Part shown: positions 25,144 through 33,939 of the stretch, in pieces | How positions within the stretch are numbered: position 1 is the stretch's first letter | How the letters are laid out: each line of letters opens with the position of its first letter | Origin: G965216905 sp965216905 | Lineage (GTDB): Bacteria; Actinomycetota; Acidimicrobiia; Spongiisociales; ZC4RG35 | NCBI GenBank assembly: GCA_965216905.1 | Contig: OZ244213.1 | Location: 2,294,001-2,358,000, forward strand | Reading direction: 5' to 3' | Length of the DNA: 64,000 nt | The notes under the pieces: model-generated | What the model was told of the DNA's origin: nothing | Databases searched by the model: none | What the model saw: the letters and a program-made list of their open reading frames with translations, nothing else | Translations under genes and position numbers: made by a program

Positions 25144-26295
25144 ATGCCCGAGCGAGCCATCCCATTCAACCGTCCGGCGATCGTGGGCCGAGAGTTCGAG
25201 TTCATGCGCGAGGCGATCGTCGGTGGTCACAGCTCGGCCAAGGGTCCGTTCAGCGCTCGGTGTGCCGAGATTCTCCGGGACGAGTTGGACGCCGCCGACG
25301 TCTTGATGACGACGTCGTGTACTGCCGCGCTCGAACTTGCCGGCCTGATGCTCGACATCGAGCCGGGCGACACGGTGATCGTCCCCTCGTTCACGTTCGT
25401 CACCACCGCTCTCGCGTTTGCGAGAGCCGGGGCGCGGTTGGTGTTCGCCGACATCGAGGAGGAGACGCTTGGCATCGATCCCCGACACATCTCGGATCTG
25501 ATCGACGATCGGACGCGAGCGGTGGTCCCCGTCCACTACGCCGGTGTCGCCTCGGACGTCGACGGACTGCGCGCCGTCATCGGGGATCGGCCGATCGACA
25601 TCATCGAGGACAACGCTCACGGGCTGTTCGCCTCGATCGGTGATCGTCCACTTGGAAGCCTCGGCCGGTTCTCGACCCTCTCGTTTCACGAGACCAAGAA
25701 CTTCGTGTGTGGAGAAGGCGGCGCTCTCGTCGTGAACGACCGGGCAGACGTCGATCGAGCCCACACCGTCTACGACAAGGGAACCAATCGCCGGGAGTTC
25801 ATGCTCGGCCAAGTCGACAAGTACAGCTGGGTCGATGTCGGGTCGTCGTTCGGGCTCTCCGACATCCTCGCCGCGTATCTGCTGGCTCAGCTCGAAGAGC
25901 GGGGCCGGGTGTTGGCGCTGCGGAGAGCGGTGTTCGAGCGATACAACGAGCTCCTCGAGCCGATGGCCGCCGAGTTCGGTTTCCGCGTCCCGTCCGTGCC
26001 CGCCGACCGGGAGCAGGGGTATCACATGTTCTACCTGCTGATGCCGGACCGGAACACTCGCGATCACACGCTGCGATATCTCAACGATCGTGACATTCGA
26101 GCGACGTTCCACTACGTACCACTCCACGATGCGCCCGGCGCACAGATCCACGTCGATCGCCCGACCGAATGCCCGGTCACCACCGACGTGTCCGGCCGCC
26201 TGATTCGGCTTCCGTTTTTCAACGAACTCGACCTCGGCACGGTTGAAAGGATCGCCATGCTCGTGGGCGACGCCCTCCGCAGTCGCCGACCGTGA
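25144..26295 (+). CDS. DegT/DnrJ/EryC1 sugar aminotransferase (WecE-like)
   Basis: A 383-residue PLP enzyme. The pyridoxal lysine is Lys185 in LSFHETKNFVCGEGGAL, a stretch very like the E. coli WecE active site; Asp156 (IIEDNAHG) should hold the pyridine nitrogen. WecE aminates dTDP-4-keto-6-deoxyglucose to a 4-amino-4,6-dideoxyhexose, and the RmlB that makes this substrate is encoded divergently. GTGA overlap with the flippase-like gene that follows. A different nucleotide 4-keto sugar remains possible. Confidence 0.9.
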   Translation: MPERAIPFNRPAIVGREFEFMREAIVGGHSSAKGPFSARCAEILRDELDAADVLMTTSCTAALELAGLMLDIEPGDTVIVPSFTFVTTALAFARAGARLVFADIEEETLGIDPRHISDLIDDRTRAVVPVHYAGVASDVDGLRAVIGDRPIDIIEDNAHGLFASIGDRPLGSLGRFSTLSFHETKNFVCGEGGALVVNDRADVDRAHTVYDKGTNRREFMLGQVDKYSWVDVGSSFGLSDILAAYLLAQLEERGRVLALRRAVFERYNELLEPMAAEFGFRVPSVPADREQGYHMFYLLMPDRNTRDHTLRYLNDRDIRATFHYVPLHDAPGAQIHVDRPTECPVTTDVSGRLIRLPFFNELDLGTVERIAMLVGDALRSRRP

Positions 26296-27524
26296 GTCGG
26301 GGTCCGGCTCGACGTTTTGCCGTCGACGCCACCGCCCTCGGGACGGGGACGGTCCTGGCAGCGGCCGGGTCCTATGTGTTCGTCTCGATCGGAACCAGGT
26401 CGTTGGGAGCTGCCGGTTTCGCCCCGATCTCCATGTTGTGGAGCTTCTGGGCGATCTGCGTCGCCGCGGTGACGTTTCCGGTGACGCATTGGGCGATTCG
26501 AACCGTGGAGGCCCACGGTGAAGGACACCTGAAGCGTTCGATCTCCTCCGTGTGGGTGATGGCCACGATCGTGGCAGTGGCACTCGGGCTCGTCTCATGG
26601 TGGGGGAGAGAGACCTTGTTCCACGATCGGAGCGTCGTGTACCCGGTGGTGGCCGCCATCCTCCCGGTCGGTGCGGCATTCATGGGTCTGGCGAGGGGTG
26701 TGCTCTCGGCGAGGCGTCGATTCGCAGCCGTCGCCTCCAGCCTGGCAGGTGAGAATGCCGTGCGGGTCCTCGCCGGAGCGGCGTTGATCGGTTTCGGAGC
26801 TCCGGGACTTGCGGTAGCGCTTCTGATGGGCTTTCTGGTCGTTCTGTTCTTCCGCGATGCATTCCGGCTGGACGATGTCGTCGTCGGCACGGCCGGGCCG
26901 CGACCGGCCCTGCTGTTTCTCGGCGCGGCGGCCAGTGGGTCGATGATGGGGCAGGCGATCCTGACCGGCGGAACGGTGGCGCTGGCCGTGATCGGCGGCA
27001 GCGCCCCGGAGATCACCGGACTGTTCGCCGCCCTGACCCTGTTCCGGTCCCCGTACATGGTGGCGATGGGGGTGTCCGCTCGGTTGAGTGCCGGTCTGAC
27101 TCGGGCCTACCTCGAGACCGGCACCGGCCGCGTGTACCGGCTGGCGGTGGGCGTGTTGCTCGTGACGGTCGGCGGCGCAGCTGCGGCCTGGTGGATTGGA
27201 GGATCCCTCGGAGACGACCTGCTTCGCCTGATCTTCGGAAGCGATGTGCGTTTGGGTGCGACCGGACTGAGTGCGATTGCATCCGGAAGCGTTCTTGCGT
27301 TGTCGGCGTTGTTCTCCACCCTGGCACTCATCGCCAGCGATCGCTCGACCGCCGTGACCCGCGGCTGGGCGATCGCCGGGCTCACCTACCTGGCGGTGCT
27401 GGCCCTGGGTCCCGGAGAGCCGGTCGTTCGAGCCGCGCTGGCGTTCCTGGTCGCGGAGGCGGTGGCGGCCGTCGTGCTCACCGTGTTCATATCGGAGCGG
27501 TGGTCCGGCGGTCGCTCAACCTGA
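26292..27524 (+). CDS. Polytopic flippase-like polysaccharide membrane protein
   Basis: A 410-residue integral membrane protein with about 11-12 hydrophobic segments and basic loops, resembling Wzx/MOP-type lipid-linked sugar flippases in size and layout (for example LGTGTVLAAAGSYVFVSIG at the N-terminus). GTG start overlapping the aminotransferase stop (GTGA). A transport role for the amino-sugar product is inferred. It overlaps the convergent cysH by nine bases. Confidence 0.7.
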   Translation: MSRGPARRFAVDATALGTGTVLAAAGSYVFVSIGTRSLGAAGFAPISMLWSFWAICVAAVTFPVTHWAIRTVEAHGEGHLKRSISSVWVMATIVAVALGLVSWWGRETLFHDRSVVYPVVAAILPVGAAFMGLARGVLSARRRFAAVASSLAGENAVRVLAGAALIGFGAPGLAVALLMGFLVVLFFRDAFRLDDVVVGTAGPRPALLFLGAAASGSMMGQAILTGGTVALAVIGGSAPEITGLFAALTLFRSPYMVAMGVSARLSAGLTRAYLETGTGRVYRLAVGVLLVTVGGAAAAWWIGGSLGDDLLRLIFGSDVRLGATGLSAIASGSVLALSALFSTLALIASDRSTAVTRGWAIAGLTYLAVLALGPGEPVVRAALAFLVAEAVAAVVLTVFISERWSGGRST

Positions 27525-28220
27525 ACCGGTGTCGCCGCTCGGTGGTGCGAGATGGATGCCGCACTCGAGTTTGTCGGATCCGGCCCAACGTCCTGCTCGC
27601 TCTTCTTCGTCTCTGCGCGTGGGACGGGTACAGGGAATACACCCGATCGAGCGATAGCCGGCGTCGTGCAGCGGGTTGTACGGGATGTCGTGTTCCACGA
27701 TGTACTTCCAGACCTGACGTTCCGACCAGTCGGCCAGCGGGTGGACCTTCCAGACCTGATAGTCCTCGGACCAGGTGGCCTTCTGCGTATTCGCCCGCGA
27801 GGGTGATTGGTCCCTTCGGATTCCCGAGATCCAGGCGTTGAACGGCCCGAGAGCCCGCTGTAGCGGTTCCACCTTTCGGAGGTGGCAGCAGCGGTCAGGG
27901 TCGGACTCCCAGAGGTTGACCCCCTCCTCGGCGTGCTGGGAGGCGATGGGCAGCACCGTGGGTTGGATCAGCTTCAGGTTGTATCGCTCGACCAGACGTT
28001 CGCGCGTTTCGTAGGACTCGCGGAAGAAGAGGTGCGTGTCGAGTTCGATGACCGCCATCTCGATGCCGAGTCGACTCATCATGTGGACCAGCACCGAAGA
28101 CTGCTTCTGCCACGAGCAACTCATGCAGAGCGTTTCCCCGAAGGTGTCACATGCCCAACGGATGACGTCCTCGGCGGACGCCGCCTCCAGGGCTCCGGTG
28201 TCGATCTTGGTCATGGGCAT
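27516..28220 (-). CDS. cysH: CysH: APS reductase of the [4Fe-4S] type
   Basis: A 234-residue PP-loop-family reductase giving sulfite. The paired cysteines CC (111-112) and CxxC (194-197) that hold a [4Fe-4S] cluster in assimilatory APS reductases are present, and the catalytic motif ECGIHL has Cys220. PAPS-specific CysH lacks the cluster cysteines, so APS is the expected substrate. ATG at 28220 has AGGAG about nine bases upstream. It lies apart from cysDNC, between glycan genes. Confidence 0.92.
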   Translation of the reverse strand: MPMTKIDTGALEAASAEDVIRWACDTFGETLCMSCSWQKQSSVLVHMMSRLGIEMAVIELDTHLFFRESYETRERLVERYNLKLIQPTVLPIASQHAEEGVNLWESDPDRCCHLRKVEPLQRALGPFNAWISGIRRDQSPSRANTQKATWSEDYQVWKVHPLADWSERQVWKYIVEHDIPYNPLHDAGYRSIGCIPCTRPTRRDEEERAGRWAGSDKLECGIHLAPPSGDTGSG

Positions 28221-28239
28221 CGGCGAGACTCCTGTGGGT

Positions 28240-29739
28240 TCAGGAATGGGTGACGCGCACTGCGCAGATGTCGTTGTCCAGGAGCGGGGTGGTGATCGCC
28301 TCCACATCGTCGATGAGTTCGGTCGGCTCGGTTCGGCCGAACCAATCGGTATCGACGCATACGTGCTCGAATTCGTGCCTCCGCAGGGAATTCATGATCT
28401 GCTCGGCTCCTTCGGAGCCGAGCGTTGTCACGATCGGGTAGTCGAAGGGGGTCGGATTGACCGCTCCGGAGACCAGATAAACGGTACTGGCGCGGGGAGA
28501 AATGACGAAAAGGGGGCGTCCTTCGTACGCCTCTCCCAGAAGTGCCGACGGTCCGACCCACGCATCCCGTTGCGAATCGGTGAGCCGGATGCTCGACAGG
28601 GGAGGGCTCGACGACCACTCCGTCGCTGTCCATCGCTCCCCCAGCCTCACGATGCCCAACGTCACCGCCACGGCGACGACGGCGGTTCCGGCCATCGTGG
28701 CGAGCACTCGGTACGGCGGCTTCAGCACGATGACGCCAATGGCTGCAGCGCCGATCAGGAGCGGTGCAAGATAGGTGAAGTGGGCCCGATCGGCCCTTGG
28801 GAAGACCATCGCCAGACCCGCCAGGAGGAAGGCGGAAACGACGAGGAGATCGCGTCGGTATGCCGCCTGCGCCAGGACCATCCCGGCTACGAAGAGCGGA
28901 CCGGCCACCAGCGGAAGCCAGACCACTGCCTGTCCGGCCAGTGCCGTCAGGGGGTCGGCGGAGAACTGTCGAGCGGCGATGCCGAGCGTGTCGGAGAGAG
29001 GGATGCCGCCGCGGTCGAGATAGGCGCCCTTGTCAAAGAGCTGGAACACGAAATCTCGCCATGCACCCGATGCGGCGATCCACACCAGCATGGGTGCGAG
29101 AACTGCGCTCCATCCGGCAGTAGCGAGGCCGGCCAACTTGGGAATGATTCGTATCCGCTTGCGAGCAGCGGCGGTGACGACGGCGACCACGGCCACCACG
29201 GCCGTCGCCGCCAGCCCGATGTTCAACTTGATTCCGACGCACGCCCCCGCACAGACCCCGGTGAGGACTGCCCGACCGGTCACCGGATCCCCCTCCCATA
29301 TGGCGTCGACCAGTGCCAACGTTGCCACCATGGTGATCGCCAGCGCACCGATCGCCATCGGGTTGTATGGCGCGGCCAGAGCCGGCATGCCGATGAATGC
29401 GATCGCCGCGGCAGTGAGGCCGGTTGCCACCCGTCCACCACCGAATCGTTGGACGACGCGAGCAACGCCGAACGTCGACGCGCCAACCGACAGGGCCACC
29501 AGCACCTTCGACACCAGCGCATGGACGCCCGTCACGAAGCCCACCCAAACCATCGGGAGGAACGCCAGAGGGAGCATCCCGATGCGCACGTCACGGTAGG
29601 GAATGTCACCCGCGAGGAGGCGCTGAGCGACCCGGAGACCCCACGCCTCGTCCGCCGGGTTGAACCCCCCGATCACGGATTGGACGAGCACGACCACGGC
29701 GACGGCAGCGCCCGCCAGACCGGCAGAGAGTCGCATCAT
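28240..29739 (-). CDS. Polytopic GT-C-like membrane glycosyltransferase candidate
   Basis: A 499-residue membrane protein with about 10-12 hydrophobic helices and a soluble C-terminal domain of about 120 residues (EQIMNSLRRHEFEHVCVDTD near the end). The loop after the first helix has NPADEAWG and DIPYRDVRIG, the acidic-loop position typical of GT-C mannosyl- or arabinosyltransferases. Eleven bases downstream of the GT2 gene, which could provide a polyprenyl-phosphate sugar donor. The start is ATG 29739 (MMRL); one codon further in is also possible. Confidence 0.65.
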   Translation of the reverse strand: MMRLSAGLAGAAVAVVVLVQSVIGGFNPADEAWGLRVAQRLLAGDIPYRDVRIGMLPLAFLPMVWVGFVTGVHALVSKVLVALSVGASTFGVARVVQRFGGGRVATGLTAAAIAFIGMPALAAPYNPMAIGALAITMVATLALVDAIWEGDPVTGRAVLTGVCAGACVGIKLNIGLAATAVVAVVAVVTAAARKRIRIIPKLAGLATAGWSAVLAPMLVWIAASGAWRDFVFQLFDKGAYLDRGGIPLSDTLGIAARQFSADPLTALAGQAVVWLPLVAGPLFVAGMVLAQAAYRRDLLVVSAFLLAGLAMVFPRADRAHFTYLAPLLIGAAAIGVIVLKPPYRVLATMAGTAVVAVAVTLGIVRLGERWTATEWSSSPPLSSIRLTDSQRDAWVGPSALLGEAYEGRPLFVISPRASTVYLVSGAVNPTPFDYPIVTTLGSEGAEQIMNSLRRHEFEHVCVDTDWFGRTEPTELIDDVEAITTPLLDNDICAVRVTHS

Positions 29740-29750
29740 GGACTGCGCTG

Positions 29751-30677
29751 TCAGTCCACTTGTCTTCGAATCCGGTAACGGGGCTCGCCAGTCACCTCGG
29801 CGACGACCCGAGCGAGGTACTCCCCGACGATGCCGATCGACGCCAATGTCATGCCACCGAACAGGATGAGCAACAGGACGAGGGTCGTGAAACCTTGTGC
29901 GCGAACCACGCCGAGGAGATATGCCAGCAGATATCCGAGGCCGAGAAGGGACGCAACGCCGGCGATCATCAACCCAAACCCACTGATGGCGCGGAGCGGG
30001 AGCACCGAGCCCGCCACGATGGTGTCGAGCGTGGCAGCGGCGAGGCGACGGATCCGCCAACCGCTCCGGCCGTCGGCTCGGTCGTGGTGCTCGACGGGGA
30101 CGTTCTCTATCCGCGAAGTCGTCTGCAGGAGCAACGCACCCGGGATGGGTCTGACGGTCCCGTGCGCCGTCATCGCCGTCGCCACCGGCCGGCGCATCGC
30201 TCGAAAGCTGGTCAGGCGGAGCTCGGACTGCTTGCCGTATGCCCGTCGGTAGATGGCGTCGACCAACCGGGTGCCGGCGTTTCGGAAGCGGGAGTGTCGC
30301 TTGGAGCCGTAGGTGCCGATCACGACGTCGAGGTCGTGATCGGCCGCCAGCGCATCGAGCAACTTCGGTATCTCTTCGGGAGGATGTTGGAGGTCGTCGT
30401 CGAGTGTGATGATGATCTCGCCACGGGCGGATTCGAGCCCGCAGATGAGCGCCCGGAACTGGCCGACGTTCGCCATCAGATCGATGGCCCGGACCGTTGA
30501 TCGTTCGAGTGCGGACTTCTCGATGGCGGGCCAGGTCTCGGGGTCCGGTGAAGCGTCGTTGACGAGCACGACTTCATACTGCCCTCCCCGGGCGGAGAGG
30601 ACCGCCTCGATCCGATCGAGCAGTTCGACGATCCGAGGCCCGGTGTTGTAGCAGCAGATCACCGCTGAGAAATCCAC
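29751..30677 (-). CDS. Membrane-anchored family 2 glycosyltransferase (polyprenyl-phosphate sugar synthase type)
   Basis: A 308-residue GtrB/DPM1-like enzyme. The GT2 domain has CCYNTG, VLVNDASPD and the metal motif ITLDDDLQHPP; two C-terminal membrane helices (GFGLMIAGVASLLGLGYLL and LVLLLILFGGMTLASIGIVG) and the GEYLARVVAE tail follow. Such enzymes load a sugar on undecaprenyl or decaprenyl phosphate for GT-C partners, matching the next gene. GTG 30677 is chosen because TATCCT lies six bases upstream. Confidence 0.88.
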   Translation of the reverse strand: MDFSAVICCYNTGPRIVELLDRIEAVLSARGGQYEVVLVNDASPDPETWPAIEKSALERSTVRAIDLMANVGQFRALICGLESARGEIIITLDDDLQHPPEEIPKLLDALAADHDLDVVIGTYGSKRHSRFRNAGTRLVDAIYRRAYGKQSELRLTSFRAMRRPVATAMTAHGTVRPIPGALLLQTTSRIENVPVEHHDRADGRSGWRIRRLAAATLDTIVAGSVLPLRAISGFGLMIAGVASLLGLGYLLAYLLGVVRAQGFTTLVLLLILFGGMTLASIGIVGEYLARVVAEVTGEPRYRIRRQVD

Positions 30678-30683
30678 CGTGCG

Positions 30684-30689
30684 AGGATA
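30684..30689 (-). promoter_or_regulatory. -10 element for the GtrB-like gene
   Basis: TATCCT (minus strand) ends six bases before GTG 30677; no ribosome binding site. Confidence 0.55.
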
Positions 30690-30725
30690 CGCACCGAGCG
30701 GGCGGGCGACCAAGCGTTCGCCCCG

Positions 30726-30731
30726 TAGACT
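30726..30731 (+). promoter_or_regulatory. -10 element for the aspartate-oxidase-like flavoprotein gene
   Basis: TAGACT ends eight bases before ATG 30740, within a 62-base divergent gap. Confidence 0.5.
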
Positions 30732-30739
30732 CGGCTCGC

Positions 30740-31927
30740 ATGTCCGTTGATCAGGTCGTCGTGGTGGGAAGTGGTGCCGCCGGCCTGTCGGCGGCGGTCG
30801 CCGCTGCGAGCATGGTGCGTGTGGTGTTGATCACCGATGGTGCTCTTGGCCGAAGCAATTCGATGCTCGCCCAGGGGGGCCTCCAGGTTCCACTCGGCGA
30901 TGACCCGTCGAAGGCCCGCATGCTGGACGACATGCAGCGGTCTGCCCGGGTTCCGATCGACGTGCCCAGGGTTCGATCGTTCATCGACCACATCGATGGA
31001 GTCATCATGGGGCTCGAACGCAGCGGGCTCGAACTCGATCGAGACCGGGATGGTCGGTTGGTCCGCCGCCTGGCAGGAGGCCTCTCCGAGCCGCGGATCG
31101 TGTCGGCCGGCGACCAGATCGGCCCTGCAGTGATGCGCGTCCTGCGTCGGCAGGTCGAGACAGGGAACATCACGGTCCTGGCCCATCATCGAGCGGTCGG
31201 CTTGGAGCCAGACCGCGAGTTCTGGCACGTGGCCTATGAGGTGGGTGGCACCCGGCATGTGATGCCTGCGGGTGCGGTGGTCGTGGCCACCGGGGGCTTG
31301 ACGTACCGCCATGCGTCGCTGACCGGTGAGCGCACCACGAACCTGCCGAACCAGAATCACACGATGTACGACCTGCTTTCCGGCCTGGGACTCGAGCAGG
31401 TCCACGAGGATTTCTATCAGTATCAGCCGTTTGGGATCGTCGAGGCGGACGGAAGGGGCACGTGCGTTCCCGAGAGCATCGTCAATCTGCCGGTCGGCCT
31501 GTTCGATCGGGCGGGTCGTGAGTTGGGATCGGTGGCTCAGGATCGTCTGGCGTTGAGCCAGCTGATGTTCGCAGCCGAGTGGGATGAGCGAGTCGTCAGG
31601 ACCGACGGCGGACCCGGCGTCTGGCTCTCGTTCGAGGATGTCGACCTGGAGGACGTCGAAGCTCTGTCGCCTCGGGTCGCTCGCCGTCTGCGTCGACGAG
31701 ACGATGGCCGTGCCCGGATCCTCGTCTGGCCGTTCCTCCACTATCACCTCGGAGGGTTCGTCGTCGACTCCGAATGCGCCACCGCGGCTCCGAGCCTCTA
31801 CCTGGCCGGGGAGATGACCGGCGGCCTTCACGGACGAAATCGACTGATGGGAAACGGGTTCACCGATTCGTTGGTTCACGGGTCGATCGCCGGCCGGTCG
31901 GCGGCTCGCCGACTGATGTCGATGTGA
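30740..31927 (+). CDS. FAD flavoprotein of the fumarate reductase/L-aspartate oxidase family
   Basis: A 395-residue soluble flavoprotein. FAD-binding GSGAAGLSAAVAA near residue 11, SNSMLAQGG, and the C-terminal HYHLGGFVVD with GEMTGGLHGRNRLMGNGF follow the NadB/FrdA pattern. It is shorter than NadB (about 530) and lacks the helical C-terminal domain. The conserved RGEGG segment that carries the proton-donor arginine in fumarate reductases is not recognisable; its place reads CVPESIVNLPVGLF. It ends back-to-back with the ATP-grasp gene (TGATCA). A role on sulfoacrylate, cysteate or a similar dicarboxylate analogue is inferred from the ComA neighbour. Confidence 0.82.
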   Translation: MSVDQVVVVGSGAAGLSAAVAAASMVRVVLITDGALGRSNSMLAQGGLQVPLGDDPSKARMLDDMQRSARVPIDVPRVRSFIDHIDGVIMGLERSGLELDRDRDGRLVRRLAGGLSEPRIVSAGDQIGPAVMRVLRRQVETGNITVLAHHRAVGLEPDREFWHVAYEVGGTRHVMPAGAVVVATGGLTYRHASLTGERTTNLPNQNHTMYDLLSGLGLEQVHEDFYQYQPFGIVEADGRGTCVPESIVNLPVGLFDRAGRELGSVAQDRLALSQLMFAAEWDERVVRTDGGPGVWLSFEDVDLEDVEALSPRVARRLRRRDDGRARILVWPFLHYHLGGFVVDSECATAAPSLYLAGEMTGGLHGRNRLMGNGFTDSLVHGSIAGRSAARRLMSM

Positions 31928-33184
31928 TCAACGTCCGCGGACGTGATGTTCCGGCCAGAACAGAAGCTCCCGACCGTCGCGGTCTCGAACCGACAGCGCC
32001 CGGTAGGCGTCTTCGGCGAGTCGCATGAGGTTGGAGCGATCCGGCGCTTCGACGAGGAAGTAGCCCACTCGCCCAAGTGAGTTGATCATGCCGGGCGCCT
32101 CCGAACCGGGTGTGATGTAGAAGTCTCCCTCGACGATCGAGGAGTCGTCGATCAGCGCTTCGAAGCCACGGCACTCGGCCACGGTTCCGGCATCTGCGAG
32201 CAGAAAGTTGACCAGCCCATGGTTTCCGGCGCCGGAGCCGTCGAAACCGACATCGGTGGTGCGAGCTGTCCCCGTCAGTGCCAGGTCGATGAGGTCGTCA
32301 GTCACGTCGATCTTGCTGGTGTGCGACAGCAAGCTGGTCTCGTGACCGCCCCCGACGCGAGCGGCCGCCTCCACCACCCAGACGTCGTGCCCGGACACGA
32401 GCAACTGAACGTAGAGAGGGCCGTGCTTCATTCCGTACGCGCGAACGACCGCTCCGAGCTGGCGTTGGATCTCCGGCATGGCATGCCGCCCGTGTACGGA
32501 CGGGTACACGTGCTGGAAAGCGATCCCGATCGCCGGGGGACGATTGTATGTGATCCGATCGGTGACCATCCAGATGTCGAGTCGGCCATCGCTGACCCAC
32601 GCCGAAGCCGTCACCTCGTAGCCGTCGACGAACTCCTCGACGATCGCCGCCCGCGCTCGTGACTCTTCGATGGCGGCGGCGATCGCCGACACTGCCTTGG
32701 ATGGCTCATCGACCCGGGTGGTGGCGCGCTGGCCCTGGGAGTCCACGGGCTTGACGACGATTGGAAAGCGCATGTCCTCCTGAATGCCGATGTCGGCATC
32801 TCGAACCTCGGTCGAGTGGGGCCGGCGGGCTCCGGCCGCCGTCAACGCCTGCGTCATGAGTGTCTTGTTGGTCGCCAGCTCGGCTGCCTCCGGCTGGAGA
32901 TAGCAGGGCAGGTCGAGGGCGTCCGCGACCCTCGCCATCGTCACGACCGGCATGTCCGTGCCCGACGTGATCACGCCGTCGATCGAGTAGCGGCGGCCGA
33001 GGCGAACCGCCTGTTCGACATCGAGCGAACTCGCATCGCTCGTGTGGCTGGCGTAGCGCTTCCCGGGTGCGTCGGGGTAGTAGTCCATGGCAATGGTCTC
33101 GACCCCACGCTGCTCGGCGCGGCGAATCAGGCCCACCTGATGGCGACCGGCACCGAGGACGAGGAGGCGTCGTGGGTCGTTCAC
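31928..33184 (-). CDS. ATP-grasp carboxylate-amine ligase
   Basis: A 418-residue ATP-grasp enzyme. An N-terminal Rossmann-like half (LLVLGAGRHQVGLI) is followed by the ATP-grasp fold with nucleotide-binding FPIVVKPVDSQGQ, EEFVDGYEVTASAWV and the metal loop VEAAARVGGGHE. These enzymes join a carboxylate to an amine through an acyl phosphate. GTG start overlaps the comA stop (GTGA), so it is the third gene of the sulfonate operon. A carboxylate-bearing sulfonate is the expected substrate; the amine is unknown. Confidence 0.85.
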   Translation of the reverse strand: MNDPRRLLVLGAGRHQVGLIRRAEQRGVETIAMDYYPDAPGKRYASHTSDASSLDVEQAVRLGRRYSIDGVITSGTDMPVVTMARVADALDLPCYLQPEAAELATNKTLMTQALTAAGARRPHSTEVRDADIGIQEDMRFPIVVKPVDSQGQRATTRVDEPSKAVSAIAAAIEESRARAAIVEEFVDGYEVTASAWVSDGRLDIWMVTDRITYNRPPAIGIAFQHVYPSVHGRHAMPEIQRQLGAVVRAYGMKHGPLYVQLLVSGHDVWVVEAAARVGGGHETSLLSHTSKIDVTDDLIDLALTGTARTTDVGFDGSGAGNHGLVNFLLADAGTVAECRGFEALIDDSSIVEGDFYITPGSEAPGMINSLGRVGYFLVEAPDRSNLMRLAEDAYRALSVRDRDGRELLFWPEHHVRGR

Positions 33185-33939
33185 TCCGCCGCGTGGAATC
33201 GGAGGAGGGTGTCTGAGCGAAGTCCCTGACGCAGCGTTTCGAGTGCGATGACGTCGTCCAGCTGGACGTTGCCGAGATTCAGGTCGGGGCCCAATGCATC
33301 GAGCAGCCAGACCTGCTGCGGCTTGTTGGGCGCTTCGAAGATGAGACTGTCGGTGGCGACACCGGCGTCGGTGATCTCCTCGACGAGTCCCATACGAATC
33401 TCACCGGTCGGGCGGTAGAGGCCCGCCGTTCCGGATTCACGACCCTCGAGGATCACCTTGGCGGCACCGGCTTCGAGTTCGGTCTTGATCTGCTGCACCC
33501 AGCGGGCGGGGGCAACGACCGCGTTGGAGTCCTTCGAGCCCACTTCGGAGTAGACGGTGAAGTCGGGGGCGAACTTCTCGATTTGGCGCAACTTGTCCGC
33601 CGGCTCCATCTCGAGGGTGCCGTCCGAGATCTCCATTGCGGTGACGCCCAAGCCGGTCATCCAGTCTCGGTACTCGTCGACCTTGCCCTTGAGGTACGCC
33701 AGCTCGAACAGGGTTCCTCCCATGCACACGTCGATGTCGAAGTCGCGGTAGGCATCGAGCTTGGCGTCGATGCGCGGGGTGATCACGCTGGTCCCCCACC
33801 CCAGCTTTGCGAGATCGACGAACTGGCTCGAGACCGCCAACTGGTCACGAATTCGGGCGACGCCGATCCCAGTGTCGATGACGTGGGTTCGACGCAGTCG
33901 CCGGGGTTTGGGGGGTGGACTGTTGAGATCAAGGAACAT
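33181..33939 (-). CDS. comA: Phosphosulfolactate synthase (ComA)
   Basis: A 252-residue TIM-barrel enzyme that adds sulfite to phosphoenolpyruvate to give (2R)-phosphosulfolactate, the first step of coenzyme M synthesis in methanogens and in some bacteria. The family signatures line up across the whole length: KLGWGTS (45-51), GGTLFE (74-79), MEISDG (102-107), SEVG (131-134), EGRESG (165-170), IFEAP (200-204) and ETLRQGLRSDT near the C-terminus. The ATG overlaps the end of the upstream fumarase-fold gene by 11 bases. Sulfite could come from the APS reductase encoded 5 kb away. Confidence 0.92.
   Translation of the reverse strand: MFLDLNSPPPKPRRLRRTHVIDTGIGVARIRDQLAVSSQFVDLAKLGWGTSVITPRIDAKLDAYRDFDIDVCMGGTLFELAYLKGKVDEYRDWMTGLGVTAMEISDGTLEMEPADKLRQIEKFAPDFTVYSEVGSKDSNAVVAPARWVQQIKTELEAGAAKVILEGRESGTAGLYRPTGEIRMGLVEEITDAGVATDSLIFEAPNKPQQVWLLDALGPDLNLGNVQLDDVIALETLRQGLRSDTLLRFHAAE

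Noticed and set aside
28036..29778. 580-codon plus-strand frame opposite cysH and the GT-C-like gene
   Set aside because: Shadow frame spanning two real genes on the other strand.
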